Shown: positions 44,601 through 52,788, counted from the first letter of the stretch. The stretch is 64,000 bases of DNA from Actinomadura chibensis NBRC 106107 (GCF_001552135.1 NZ_BCQP01000017.1:186001-250000); one strand, 5' to 3'. Notes: generated from the sequence alone by a model not told the origin. A program made the numbers and translations.

Positions 44601-44776
44601 TCGTCGCGGCTGGTCAGGGTCGTCGTGACCTCGTCCAGCGTGGGAAGGCCGGACGGCAGCGGGAGCGGGGCGACGGTGAGCAGCAGCGCGGGCGTGCCGA
44701 CGACGATCAGCACCAGGGTGAGCAGCGCGGCGAGGCCGCGGAGCAGCTGGACGGGGCGAGCGGGGAACGCCGTCAT
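41690..44776 (-). CDS. LysM / winged-helix / BTAD membrane protein of the Tad-T4SS locus
   Basis: A 1028-aa multidomain protein. TM helices lie near residues 12-36, 63-85 and 108-130, and an extracytoplasmic LysM domain at about 168-227 (GDTLWGIAEDEYGDGDRYPA). A Pro-rich linker with QKKPP repeats runs to about 330, followed by a TM at 332-351. The cytoplasmic part has an FtsK-gamma-like winged helix (ASLLQRELRISYEQASRLMK) and a C-terminal BTAD-type helical repeat region (about 850-1010). This suggests a peptidoglycan-bound transmembrane regulator or structural organiser. It overlaps the TadG-like stop as ATGA. Confidence 0.8.
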   Translation of the reverse strand: MTAFPARPVQLLRGLAALLTLVLIVVGTPALLLTVAPLPLPSGLPTLDEVTTTLTSRDDGTLFIRAVALVAWGAWAVFTTGVLVEMAAQAGGRQAPRLPGMGSLQRTAAKLVAAVLVAVGVGAPAAMAATPPVAAPTAPHTAPPGPADVPAAENRLGQPVRSPAPPEGHTRIVDRGDTLWGIAEDEYGDGDRYPAIFKASKDIDQPDGVPRLTDPDRIYPGARLIIPKTGKPTDPAPPQKKPPQKKPPHKQPGSSPSAERPPQTPPPATQQPTTPPPSSPAPAEAGRAGGPAASPASPTPTGNGQRSAKPAAPDIRTGDDGGEREESSVSARTVLGYSALAAAGLLALLALKRLVQQRRRRPGQRIRVPETMSDSEMDMRAQQEPASVELLDTALRSLSLRLGRTGGTLPVLRGAHVTGETVELLLAEPAAPVPPFVTGSTDRLWKLDRDSEALLDPDDLQDVPSPYPSLVTVGFDRAFTHVLIDLEAAGAVTLTGGDRHVHEVLSAFALEMAISPWADHIVITCVAFGAELPRVFGTGRLRYAETVDEALRDFEARAREVSEVLADARIGSVRQARTEQVADDSWTPQVILSSVPFGAEEVIRLRALVERDGADNLAAVIAAGDGSGPELPGHWTLDTTPDRTVDIDPFGPVTIQRITSDQYRQLVSDLSMANDETGVPHPDWQDVPPEPGEDDVRVAGRPLDPEQPDETLIDRAAQAVRESPAADASLLQRELRISYEQASRLMKELATRGGADGPAPEPDLDPGAPDIRVLGRVEIGGRDVNDVEPGKRNLLPELAAYLHLNPGRTAEEVSRALGGARGPWSPSTRASNMSRLRAWFGRDAAGNVYVPTQGQGRLYTLSGVGCDWDRFQARARRGLARLKTGAEDQGIDDLREALALVRGQPFAGAGPTSYIWAEHLKQEMLSAIVDVVHALGVTLTGRGDAADARTVITRGLDIEPGSELLFRDLIRAEHRAGNAAGIDHATERFLRNLYDLGLEMEPETADLLTRLRAPGRVRQSAASNASQN

Positions 44777-45222
44777 CGGCCGGGCCCTTCGATTCCGGTG
44801 AGCAGGTCCGCGGTCGCCGTTCTGGTCACCCGCGTGGGACCCACCCCGATCATGGACAGCAGGACGGTCGGCTGGGTCACCGTCACGGTCACCCGGATCC
44901 TGGTGGCGCCGACGGGCGTCACGGAGCCGCTCTCGCCGGCGGCCGCGAGGTAGGCGCGGGACGCGCGGACGGCGGCGGCGCGGTCGACGACGAGGCGGCC
45001 GCCGGAGTAGGCGCCGTCGCGGTCGATCTGCCCGGCCCCGGCCCGCGCGGCCTCCTCGGCGAGGTTGCCGGCCCGCTGGCCGGCGCGGAGCTTGCCGCCG
45101 AGGTCGTAGACCATGCCGACCAGCAGCAGGAAGATGAAGCCGAGGACGATGGCGAGCAGGGAGTAGGACCCGGCGTCCGAGCGCCGCCGGCCGTCCTCGG
45201 GAACCTCGCGCACGCGGATCAC
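44773..45222 (-). CDS. TadG-like pilus assembly protein
   Basis: A 149-aa protein with one N-terminal TM (SYSLLAIVLGFIFLLLVGMVYDLGG) and an exported C-terminal domain rich in beta-branched residues (TRIRVTVTVTQPTVLLSM). It corresponds to the N-terminal TadG/pseudopilin anchor rather than a full TadG. The GTG start overlaps the upstream stop as GTGA. Its N terminus keeps Gly but lacks the +5 Glu of the class III prepilin signal. Confidence 0.72.
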   Translation of the reverse strand: MIRVREVPEDGRRRSDAGSYSLLAIVLGFIFLLLVGMVYDLGGKLRAGQRAGNLAEEAARAGAGQIDRDGAYSGGRLVVDRAAAVRASRAYLAAAGESGSVTPVGATRIRVTVTVTQPTVLLSMIGVGPTRVTRTATADLLTGIEGPGR

Positions 45223-45647
45223 CTGCCCCGGTACGGGTCGATGGGCGAGACCGCGGACGCCCGCATCGTCCGGGCGCCGGGCAGCCCCGCGACGACGAGG
45301 TCGGAGAGCCGGACGACGCACTCGACCGTGACCGACACCGCGGCCGCCGTCCCCGGCGGCCGGCCGAACTCGGAGGTGTCCACCGCCACGGTCGGGTCGC
45401 ATTGCAGCCCCTGCCGGTGGAGCGCCTCCTCGGCGCTGGCCAGGGCCCGGGACCGGGCGGCGGACGGGGTCCGCGCCAGCGACGCCTGGCGGGCGGCGTC
45501 GCGGGCCGCCGCCTCGACCGCGCCGCCGCCGACGACGATCCGGCCCGCGGCGATGATGAGCCCGGCGAACATGAGCAGCACGGGGGCCCAGATCACGGCC
45601 TCCAGCGTGGCGGTGCCCCGGTCGGCGGTCGCGCGGCGCCGGGTCAT
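45219..45647 (-). CDS. TadE-like pseudopilin
   Basis: A 142-aa protein with the prepilin-like signature DRGTATLEAVIWAPVLLMFAG: Gly at -1 and Glu at +5, followed by a hydrophobic helix. An exported domain with two Cys (GLQCDPTVAV and VECVVRL) follows. TadE pseudopilins are minor pilus subunits needed for Flp assembly. Both ends overlap neighbours by four bases. Confidence 0.8.
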   Translation of the reverse strand: MTRRRATADRGTATLEAVIWAPVLLMFAGLIIAAGRIVVGGGAVEAAARDAARQASLARTPSAARSRALASAEEALHRQGLQCDPTVAVDTSEFGRPPGTAAAVSVTVECVVRLSDLVVAGLPGARTMRASAVSPIDPYRGR

Positions 45648-46069
45648 CGGCGCCCTTCCCCGGCGGGCGTCCAGCGCTCCTTGGGCCCGCGCGCGACCTG
45701 GGTGACGCGGATGTTCAGGCCGGGGACGAACGACCAGACCTCCCCGGTGACGGTGACCGCGACCGTCTGGTCGCCGTCGACGCTGACCCGGGCGGACGGG
45801 TTCAGCAGTTGGCCGTCCGCGACCTCGGCCGCGAAGGCGAGCGCGGCCGCCTCGCCCGCGCCCGGCGCGCCCTGCCTGGCGCGGGCCGCGCGCAGCCCCT
45901 CCTGGGACGACGCCAGGGCGGCGTTGCGCGCCGAGTACCAGAGGGCCGCCTGGAAGCAGGTCCCGATCAGCAGCAGGAAGAAGGGGAACATGACGACGTA
46001 GGACAGGGTGGCCGAGCCCCGGTCCCCGGGGGAACCGGGCTCCCTCCGAAGCGGCCACCGCGCCCTCAT
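45644..46069 (-). CDS. TadE/TadF-like pseudopilin
   Basis: A 141-aa protein with DRGSATLSYVVMFPFFLLLIG, a prepilin-like N terminus in which the +5 Glu is Ser, and an exported C-terminal domain. It overlaps the Flp gene stop as ATGA. It is likely a second minor pseudopilin; loss of the +5 Glu might change processing. Confidence 0.75.
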   Translation of the reverse strand: MRARWPLRREPGSPGDRGSATLSYVVMFPFFLLLIGTCFQAALWYSARNAALASSQEGLRAARARQGAPGAGEAAALAFAAEVADGQLLNPSARVSVDGDQTVAVTVTGEVWSFVPGLNIRVTQVARGPKERWTPAGEGRR

Positions 46070-46269
46070 TTGATCTGCGACGCGCGGTTGTTGATCTTCG
46101 AGACGACCAGCGCGCCGGCGGCGACGGCCGCCACGGTCAGCACGGCGGCCCAGATGATCACTTCGAGGGTCTCGACCCCGCGGTCCGGCTCGGCCTCCCT
46201 GAGACGCCGCCACCGGTCGGACAGCATGCTGACGAAGTACTGCATCTCGACGGGCCATGGGAATCGCAT
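46066..46269 (-). CDS. Flp-like major pilin candidate
   Basis: A 67-aa protein. A charged 30-residue leader ends in DRGVETLEVIIWAAVLTVAA, with Gly(-1), Glu(+5) and one hydrophobic helix, and a short tail (KINNRASQIK) follows. Size and signature suit an Flp/class IVb pilin. It is first in the TadE-TadE-TadG run and is preceded by a 55-nt gap and an AGGAGAACGG-type ribosome site, in keeping with higher translation. Confidence 0.75.
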   Translation of the reverse strand: MRFPWPVEMQYFVSMLSDRWRRLREAEPDRGVETLEVIIWAAVLTVAAVAAGALVVSKINNRASQIK

Positions 46270-46324
46270 CCGTCCGTTCTCCTCTGTGAGACGTGCCCGT
46301 TCGGGCGGTGTCGTCGCGCGGCGG

Positions 46325-47203
46325 TCATGTCCCCGCCATGCGGTAGAGCACGGGGAAGGCCAGCAGCAGCATGAACCCGAACCCGAGCAGGGAGATCGGG
46401 ATCACCATCGTGGTGGTGTTGGCGTTGGCGCCCGACACGGCGTCGGCGAGCTGCTCACCGCGCATCGCGTCCGCCTTCGCCGTCAGCGTCTCCAGGATCT
46501 TGGCGCCCTCGTCCCCCGCGGTCCGCGCGATGTCGGCGATGTCGGCCATCTCCTCGACGCCGACCTCGGCGCCGAGCCGGGCGAGCCCCTCCCAGGGCGG
46601 CTCCTGCGCGCGGCGCGCCCGCTCCAGCACGCCCGCGATCCGGCGGAACACCCAGCCGCCGGACACCCGCGCCGCCGTCTCCAGGGCCTCGTTCGGCGCC
46701 GCGCCCGCGGCGCGCTCCAGCGCGACCAGGTCGAGGTAGGTGATCAGGACGCGGCGGAACTCCACGCGCCGTTTGGCGGCGTCCACCCGGACCGCCGCGT
46801 CCGGCGCCATGAACAGCGCGACCGCCATGATCAGCCCCGCCCCGACGGGGACGCTCACGGGCACCGACAGGCCCGACAGCGCGGCGGTGAACGCCGGGAC
46901 GCCGGGGAGCAGCAGCCCGAGCAGGGCGCAGCCGATCTTCTCCAGCACGTGCCGTTCGGGCGTCTTGCCGAGCAGGGCGAGGTCCCGGCGCGGGACGGGC
47001 AGGCCGCCGGGCCCGGCGAGCCATGCCGCGAGCCGCTCCTTCGGACCGGCGCCGCCCGCGCCCGGCCCCTCCGGGGGGTCGGCGCGTCCCTCCAGGTTGT
47101 CGAGGATCGCGTCCAGCCGGGGCGGCGCCGGACGCAGCTCCGAGATCAGCAGGACCAGGCCGAGGCCCACCAGCACCCCGGCGATCACGGTGAGGGGCGT
47201 CAT
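46325..47203 (-). CDS. TadC-like T2SS-F inner-membrane protein
   Basis: A 292-aa protein with an N-terminal TM, two more near residues 90-135, a GspF-type cytoplasmic segment (ITYLDLVALERAAGAAPNEAL, GLARLGAEVGVEEMADI) and a C-terminal TM pair. TadC pairs with TadB as the platform of the Tad pilus. Its ATG overlaps the TadB stop. Confidence 0.85.
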   Translation of the reverse strand: MTPLTVIAGVLVGLGLVLLISELRPAPPRLDAILDNLEGRADPPEGPGAGGAGPKERLAAWLAGPGGLPVPRRDLALLGKTPERHVLEKIGCALLGLLLPGVPAFTAALSGLSVPVSVPVGAGLIMAVALFMAPDAAVRVDAAKRRVEFRRVLITYLDLVALERAAGAAPNEALETAARVSGGWVFRRIAGVLERARRAQEPPWEGLARLGAEVGVEEMADIADIARTAGDEGAKILETLTAKADAMRGEQLADAVSGANANTTTMVIPISLLGFGFMLLLAFPVLYRMAGT

Positions 47204-48102
47204 GCCGCACCGTCCGTGACCGCGGTCCCGCCCTGGGCGTCGGCCTCCTGGCTCAGCAGGCGGGGCTGCTTCTCCGGGCTGGCCAGCCGGTGGATCCACC
47301 ACAGGCCCGCCGCGTAGAGGACGACGACGACGCTCATCGCGACCTGCCCGGCGAACGTGCCGAAGGGCGCCGAGTAGGACTGGCGCATCGACACCACCAC
47401 CGTGTAGCCGGCCAGGAAGACCAGCACCCAGCGCAGCGTCGTCCGGTGCTGGGCGCGGGACGCCTCGATGTCGCGGCGGGCCCGGACGTCCTCGGCGACC
47501 ATCCGGGCCAGGGCCGACAGGACGTCCCCGACGCCGGTGCCGCGCCGGGACGCCGCGAGGATCAGGGCCGCCGCGATGCGGTCGCCCACCGGGTCGGCGA
47601 GGTCCTCGGCGAACAGGCGGAGCGCCTGCTCGCTCGGCATCCGGGACGCCAGCCGCCGGGCGAGGGTCCGCACCTCCGCCTGGATCGGCGGGCGGACCTT
47701 GCGGACGGACTGCGTCAGCGCGTCCTCCAGCCCCCGGCTCGCCTTGAGGACGACCGCGACCTGCCGGGTCCAGGACTCCAGCGCCTCCAGCTTCTCGATC
47801 CGCTGCTCGGCGGGACGCTTCGACAGCAGACGCGGGGCGGCGACCGCGCCCGCCAGGGCCCCGAGCGCGGCGACCGGCCATCCGGTGAACAGCAGCACCA
47901 GGAGCCCGAGGACGACGGCCACCGCGATCCGGCGCCGCGACCGGGGTTCGAGCGCGGCACGGACCAGCCCGGCCAGCCGGGACGGCGGGCGGGCCGCGGC
48001 GTCCGTGCGGGCGGGAACGGTCACGAACGCGGCCGCCCCGCAGACGGCCCCCGCCACGACGAGCGCTCCGGCGAGAGCGGCGAGCAGCCCCTGCGCGGTC
48101 AT
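47200..48102 (-). CDS. TadB-like T2SS-F inner-membrane protein
   Basis: A 300-aa membrane protein with a T2SS-F domain (ALESWTRQVAVVLKASRGLE, RRGTGVGDVLSALARMVAED) and TM helices at about 8-28, 60-90, 225-245 and 255-275. Its ATG overlaps the TadA stop as ATGA, in the conserved order tadA-tadB-tadC. Confidence 0.87.
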   Translation of the reverse strand: MTAQGLLAALAGALVVAGAVCGAAAFVTVPARTDAAARPPSRLAGLVRAALEPRSRRRIAVAVVLGLLVLLFTGWPVAALGALAGAVAAPRLLSKRPAEQRIEKLEALESWTRQVAVVLKASRGLEDALTQSVRKVRPPIQAEVRTLARRLASRMPSEQALRLFAEDLADPVGDRIAAALILAASRRGTGVGDVLSALARMVAEDVRARRDIEASRAQHRTTLRWVLVFLAGYTVVVSMRQSYSAPFGTFAGQVAMSVVVVLYAAGLWWIHRLASPEKQPRLLSQEADAQGGTAVTDGAA

Positions 48103-49562
48103 GCCGGACCCCCGTTCGACGCACCCCAGTGCCCCCCGCGGTTCAGCCAGGACGGGTCGAAGCCCGCGGCGACGAGCAGGTCGAGGCAGTGCGGGGTCGT
48201 CCTCGGCGTCGCGCGGCCCCGGGCGTCGGGCACGTAGACGTGGTTGACGGAGGGGCGCTCGGTGTCGCCCGGCGGCAGCACCTCCAGGACCTCGCTGACG
48301 TACCGCTGGTTGTTCGTCCCGTCGCGGCGCAGGTGGACGACGAAGTCCACCGACATCCCCACCATCAGGTGGACCGCGTTGACGGGCATCGCGATCCCGC
48401 CGCGCAGCGCGAGGAGCAGCATCCGGTTGAAGGCGTCCTCCGCGCCGTTGGCGTGGATGGTGCACATGCTGCCCTCGTGGCCGCTCTGCATGGCCTCCAG
48501 CATCGGCAGGATCTCGGTGCTGCGGACCTCGCCGACGATGATGCGGCGCGGATTGTGGCGCAGCGCCTGCGGGATGAGGTCGTGCAGCGAGACCCCGCCC
48601 GCGCCCTCGCTGTTCGGCTGCCGCGACTCGAAGGCGATCACGTTGCTGTGCCGGTCGGGCAGTTCGTGCAGGAACAGCTCGAAGTCGGTCTCCAGGGTCG
48701 CGATCCGCTGGTCCGAGGGGATGCAGGCGACCAGCGCGCGCAGCAGCGTCGTCTTCCCCGCGCTGGTGCCGCCGGTGACGATGATGTTGCGGCGCGCCAG
48801 CACGGCCGCGGTCAGGAAGGCCCGCAGCCCCTCGTCGAGGCTGCCCCGCTCCACCAGGTCGTCGAGGGTGACGCTCTTGAGCCGGTGGCAGCGGATGGAC
48901 ACGTAGGGGCGCGGCGACACCGACATCGACGCGGTCAGCCGCGCGCCGTTGAGGTCCTGGAGCGCGGTGTTGAGCAGCGGGCTGGCGACGGAGAACTCGC
49001 GGGCGGTGTTGCCCTGCCTCGACCACAGCTGGATCTTCTCGACGAGCTCGGCGTCGCTGGCCGCGACGGCCGGGCCCCGGACGCGCTCGCCGCTGGCGTA
49101 CTCGACCCAGACCTGGTCGCAGCCGTTGACGTCGATGTTCTCCACGGCCGGGTCGTTCAGCAGCGGCTGCAGCGGCCCGAGCCCGAACAGCTCGTCGAAC
49201 ACCGCGGCGGCCAGCCGGTTCTGCATCTCGACGGTGGGCGGCGCCCCGCCCGGCATGAGGCCGTCCTCGATCCGGCGGCGGACCTCGGCCTCGATCAGCA
49301 TCCGGGCCCGGCCCCGGCCGGCGTCCGGGTCGATCTGGTCCACCACCGTCTGCACGATGTCGCGGACCGTGGCCTGGAAGACCGCGTCGAACCTGCCGGT
49401 CTCGGGGATCGCCGCGGGCCCGTGACCGGCGCCGTCGGGCGGCCGCGCGAACCACGGGCGTCCCTTGCCCGCGCCCTCGACGGGACCGCTCGACGTCCGT
49501 CCGGGCACGACGCCGCGGCGCGGCGGCCACACCTGCCCGCTTCCCGGCGGGACGGCGCTCAC
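48099..49562 (-). CDS. TadA/CpaF secretion ATPase
   Basis: A 487-aa type II/IV secretion ATPase with Walker A TGGTSAGKTTLLRALV (about residue 264), the Asp-box region ATLETDFELFLHEL, Walker B-like RRIIVGEVRSTEILPML, and the His-box GSMCTIHANGAEDAFNRM. It hydrolyses ATP to drive Flp pilus extension and possibly retraction. The N-terminal 60 residues are Pro/Gly-rich. GTG 49562 overlaps the TadZ stop. Confidence 0.93.
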   Translation of the reverse strand: MSAVPPGSGQVWPPRRGVVPGRTSSGPVEGAGKGRPWFARPPDGAGHGPAAIPETGRFDAVFQATVRDIVQTVVDQIDPDAGRGRARMLIEAEVRRRIEDGLMPGGAPPTVEMQNRLAAAVFDELFGLGPLQPLLNDPAVENIDVNGCDQVWVEYASGERVRGPAVAASDAELVEKIQLWSRQGNTAREFSVASPLLNTALQDLNGARLTASMSVSPRPYVSIRCHRLKSVTLDDLVERGSLDEGLRAFLTAAVLARRNIIVTGGTSAGKTTLLRALVACIPSDQRIATLETDFELFLHELPDRHSNVIAFESRQPNSEGAGGVSLHDLIPQALRHNPRRIIVGEVRSTEILPMLEAMQSGHEGSMCTIHANGAEDAFNRMLLLALRGGIAMPVNAVHLMVGMSVDFVVHLRRDGTNNQRYVSEVLEVLPPGDTERPSVNHVYVPDARGRATPRTTPHCLDLLVAAGFDPSWLNRGGHWGASNGGPA

Positions 49563-50356
49563 CCGACACCTCCTCCGACCGTCACCCGCGCGGCCGCGGG
49601 TTCCTCCAGGTGCCGGAGCAGGATCCGCCCGGCCAGGGTCGCCTCGCGCATCAGCGGCGCCGTCGCGAAGCCGCGGCGGGGCGGGGCGCCCGCCGAGAGC
49701 ACGGCCGCCGTCCGCGCGTCCTCCGGTAGCCGGACGGTCAGCGAGAAGGGCCCGAGGTTCCGCTCTTTGCCCAGCTCGGTGGTGGTGTACGGGCCGTCGC
49801 CGACCAGGCAGAGCCCGATCCTGGCGGTCTCCCCGAGCGCCTTGCGGAGCTCCGCGAGCCGCGGCTTCGCCTTGGCGGCCTGCGTGAACGAGGACCGCAT
49901 CACCATCACCACGATGTCCGCCGCGCTGACCACCGGGAACGGCAGGTCCGTGTCGACCTCGCCGATGTCGACGAGCACGTCGAGCGGGACGGGCAGGTGC
50001 GGCAGCCGTCCGAGGACCTCGGCGATGCCGTTCCACATCTCGTCGGTGACCTGCACCCCGTGGAACGGGTCGCGGAGCCCGGGCAGCAGCAGCCGCTGCT
50101 GGTCCTCGTCCAGCGGGACGGTCTGGTTCGGCAGGTCGGCCAGCGCGGCGCGGGTGCCGGCGCGGGTCTCCAGGGCCAGCTGCCACAGGCCGCGGTCGTA
50201 GGGGACGCGCCCGCCGAAGTACCCGGCGAGGATGTGCCCGCCGCTCGGATCGCATTCCGCCAGCAGCGCGGGGCGCGGCCACCCCAGCGTCAGCGCGAAG
50301 GCGGCCGTGGTGGCTCCGGGGGCGTTGCCGGGGGACACCAGGGCGACGACGGCCAT
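49559..50356 (-). CDS. TadZ/CpaE-like ParA-family protein
   Basis: A 265-aa MinD/ParA-fold protein. The deviant Walker A reads SPGNAPGATTAAFALTL, lacking the Lys of KGGxGK[T/S], so it is probably ATP-binding-defective or atypical. LLAECDPSGGHIL and LVDIGEVDTD correspond to later ParA motifs. TadZ proteins localise the pilus machine at the pole. Start and upstream stop overlap as TGATG. Confidence 0.78.
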   Translation of the reverse strand: MAVVALVSPGNAPGATTAAFALTLGWPRPALLAECDPSGGHILAGYFGGRVPYDRGLWQLALETRAGTRAALADLPNQTVPLDEDQQRLLLPGLRDPFHGVQVTDEMWNGIAEVLGRLPHLPVPLDVLVDIGEVDTDLPFPVVSAADIVVMVMRSSFTQAAKAKPRLAELRKALGETARIGLCLVGDGPYTTTELGKERNLGPFSLTVRLPEDARTAAVLSAGAPPRRGFATAPLMREATLAGRILLRHLEEPAAARVTVGGGVG

Positions 50357-51072
50357 CAGCCCCTCCGCGGCATGAGGACGAGCGCGATCCTGCCGGACGC
50401 GGCCTGCCGCGCGACGTTCGGACCGGCCTGCGCGGCGAGCAGCAGGTCGACCACGACCCGCCCGTCCGCGTCCGGCTCGCCGACACGGTCGACCGTGCCC
50501 TGGACGTCGTTCTGGGCGGCGGGGGCGGTCGGGGCGGGCTCGGCCCCGCCGCCCTGGGGCGGCGGCTGGTTCCCCTGGGTCACGACCACGAGGACCTTGT
50601 CGCCCGGCACGAGCCCGCGTGCCGGGATCTGGGTGGGCTGCAGCGCCACGGGCACGACCTGCTGGCCCTGCCCCGGCGACTGCGCGCCGGTGAGCTGTGT
50701 CGCCGAGAGCAGCGTCCCGCGTTTCAGGTCGGCGGCGGCGATCTTCCCGACGACGTCCTGGAGCTGGCTGCCCGGGATGGTCAGCACGTCGCGGTCGACC
50801 GAGACCATCGCGGTGGTCACGTCCGCGGCCGTGAGCGGCGTGCCGACCGCGACGTCCCGGCGGAGCACGATCACCGAGGAGCGGTCCGACATCGACGAGA
50901 CGACATAGGTCGCCAGCAGGGCGCCCGTCGCGACGAGCAGCACCGCGAGCGCGAGCATCCCCTTGCGGCGTTGCCGCGGCATGCGCTGCGGTTGGGCGGC
51001 GCCGCGCCTGTCGCCGCCTGGAGCGTTCGAAGGCTGCTCAAAGGTGACTCCCCCTGTGCGCACCACGCTCAT
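50356..51072 (-). CDS. CpaB/RcpC-like SAF-domain protein
   Basis: A 238-aa protein with a short cytoplasmic tail, one TM (about residues 38-58) and a SAF domain (VIVLRRDVAVGTPLTAADVT, LKRGTLLSATQLTG). A C-terminal RcpC-like region is split by a Gln/Pro/Gly linker. CpaB proteins sit at the outer part of Tad machines, binding peptidoglycan or sugar. Confidence 0.83.
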   Translation of the reverse strand: MSVVRTGGVTFEQPSNAPGGDRRGAAQPQRMPRQRRKGMLALAVLLVATGALLATYVVSSMSDRSSVIVLRRDVAVGTPLTAADVTTAMVSVDRDVLTIPGSQLQDVVGKIAAADLKRGTLLSATQLTGAQSPGQGQQVVPVALQPTQIPARGLVPGDKVLVVVTQGNQPPPQGGGAEPAPTAPAAQNDVQGTVDRVGEPDADGRVVVDLLLAAQAGPNVARQAASGRIALVLMPRRG

Positions 51073-51082
51073 CCTCCGTGAT

Positions 51083-51922
51083 CTAGTTGACGCTCTGCCC
51101 CTCAGCGATCCGCAACGGGAAAACGGTCGATACTGGGATGGCCGGGAGGGCTCCTCCGGTTCCCCCCGAACCCACCCAGGTCGCGTCCCAGAGCACCGAG
51201 ACCGTCACCGTGTACGCGCTACCGCTCTGCCCCGCCGAAGACTTCTCGTAGGTGACCGAGCACTCCGTCCGCTGCGCGGCGGCCGCCCGGCTCCGGTCGT
51301 ACGGCGTGCCCGGGCCGGGGCACTGGATCCCCGGCCGCCCGTCCCCGGGCACGATCGTGATGTGCTGCGGAGTCGCCGTGATCTCCGCCCAGACGGCGCC
51401 CGCCGTCATCCGCTTCGTCACCGGCTTCCACTGGCTTTCGGGCAACCACACCCACTGCGGCAGCCCGACCAGCCCGGGCCTCCCCCGCGGCGGCGCCGTA
51501 TGCACGATCGGCTTGGGCGGCTTCAAGAGCATGTATCCCCGCTGCATCAACTCGCCCGGCGTCGGTGCCTGCTGGGGCTCGGCGCACGCCTGAGCCGGAC
51601 CGGGCAGGCACAGCGGCCCCAGGCATTCCCCGGGGCGGAGCGGATCGCTGGTACAGGGGGTGTCGGAACCGCCGCCGGAGCTCCCGCCGCCGTCGGAGAC
51701 CGGTTCGCCGCCTTGGCGACCAGGGCCGCCCGGCCGCCCGGGGTCGGTGCCCCGTCCTTCCCATCCAGTGCCCCCGCCGAAAGGGTTGAGCCTCGGCGGC
51801 GGGTCGGATTCCTCCGGCGCCAGGGCGGCGCGCGCGGCGGCGGGCATGGCCAGCAGCACGACCATGCCGGTCAGGACCGCGAACAGCGCTTTGGATAAGT
51901 CCGGGCTTCGGTAATGCGCCAT
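51083..51922 (-). CDS. Secreted conserved protein of the Tad-T4SS locus
   Basis: A 279-aa protein with a Sec signal peptide (hydrophobic core near FAVLTGMVVLLAMPAAARA), a Gly/Pro-rich linker with clustered Cys (DTPCTSD, GECLGPLCL, ACAEPQ) and a C-terminal beta-rich domain (ECSVTYEKSSAGQSGS). ATG 51922 has GAGAGGGGG upstream, which makes the gene overlap the end of the lipoprotein gene by 52 nt; ATG 51865 is the alternative. I do not recognise a function. Confidence 0.7.
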   Translation of the reverse strand: MAHYRSPDLSKALFAVLTGMVVLLAMPAAARAALAPEESDPPPRLNPFGGGTGWEGRGTDPGRPGGPGRQGGEPVSDGGGSSGGGSDTPCTSDPLRPGECLGPLCLPGPAQACAEPQQAPTPGELMQRGYMLLKPPKPIVHTAPPRGRPGLVGLPQWVWLPESQWKPVTKRMTAGAVWAEITATPQHITIVPGDGRPGIQCPGPGTPYDRSRAAAAQRTECSVTYEKSSAGQSGSAYTVTVSVLWDATWVGSGGTGGALPAIPVSTVFPLRIAEGQSVN

Positions 51923-52494
51923 TGACCATCGCCCCCTCTCGTCAACTGGACGACGACATGCTGCGCGTCGGTTCCGGTCGAGCCGGGCTCGACCTTTCCG
52001 GTCTTCTGGCTCTTCAGCCCCGCGTTCCTCGCGTCCTGGCAGTCTTCGAGCGTGGCCTTGTCACCGTTGACGGTCACCTTGTTCACATGGACCACGACCC
52101 CCGGCCCCCAGGGCACCAATTCCCGTTGCTGGGCCAGCAGCACCGAACGGACGACGTAGTCGAGATACTTCCCCGCGTAGTACTTGGAAAGAAAGGGGCG
52201 CAGCGTCTCCGGAGGTTGGGAAATGGCGCTACGGGCCGTCGCGTAGGAATCGATGTACGCTTTCTGGACGGCCTGCTCAGGGGTACCTGAGGCCGTGGCG
52301 GTCGGTTGCGCGGAACTCCCGGAGGTGCTCGAAGACGGCAGGGGGACCTTCTTGTCGGAGTCTCCGTTGCATCCGGCGGCGAGGGCCAAGATCATTACTG
52401 TCGTCGCGACGGCGCCGGCTCGATATGGCTTGCGGGGGTGTGGACGTAGACGGTTCACCAGGTGTCGCGCCGAGATCAACAGCCCCTCCTCCAT
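51871..52494 (-). CDS. Lipoprotein
   Basis: A 207-aa protein with basic n-region RPHPRKPYR, a hydrophobic core and lipobox LAAGC (Cys near residue 42), followed by a Ser/Thr-rich linker and an NTF2-like exported domain (AVQKAYIDSYATARSAI to WRITEARTYPKRC). Similar folds occur in T4SS VirB8-type accessory lipoproteins. A weak GGAAAAG precedes ATG 52494. It opens the Tad half of the locus. Confidence 0.72.
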   Translation of the reverse strand: MEEGLLISARHLVNRLRPHPRKPYRAGAVATTVMILALAAGCNGDSDKKVPLPSSSTSGSSAQPTATASGTPEQAVQKAYIDSYATARSAISQPPETLRPFLSKYYAGKYLDYVVRSVLLAQQRELVPWGPGVVVHVNKVTVNGDKATLEDCQDARNAGLKSQKTGKVEPGSTGTDAQHVVVQLTRGGDGQWRITEARTYPKRCSRS

Positions 52495-52788
52495 GTACTT
52501 TTCCGATCACTGTGGCCACTCGAGCCCCGGTCTGACAACCCCCATTACTCCGGCACCGCACGCGGTCGAAGCGCACGCCTCCGGGGCCCGCCATACACGT
52601 TGCCAGCTAATACCGACACGAGCTGGACAAAATCGGAAGTGTGCCACCCCAATTAGGCGATTCGTCCTGTCCATAACCGGCTTCGTCACAGTTCGATAAC
52701 CACTTTGCGGATCTTGGGGACATAGGGGTCTTTGTAACTAGAAGTTGCGTTGTGCCCGAAACGTGACTGCGCGCGGGGCATCGCATCG
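52495..52788. other. Largest intergenic gap in the secretion locus
   Basis: No convincing gene is present over these 294 bases. Sequence is less GC-rich than the flanks. A CCAGCT/AGCTGG inverted repeat with a 12-nt spacer lies near 52604-52627. This is the natural place for an internal promoter of the Tad half on the minus strand, but I see no clear -35/-10 pair. Confidence 0.5.
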
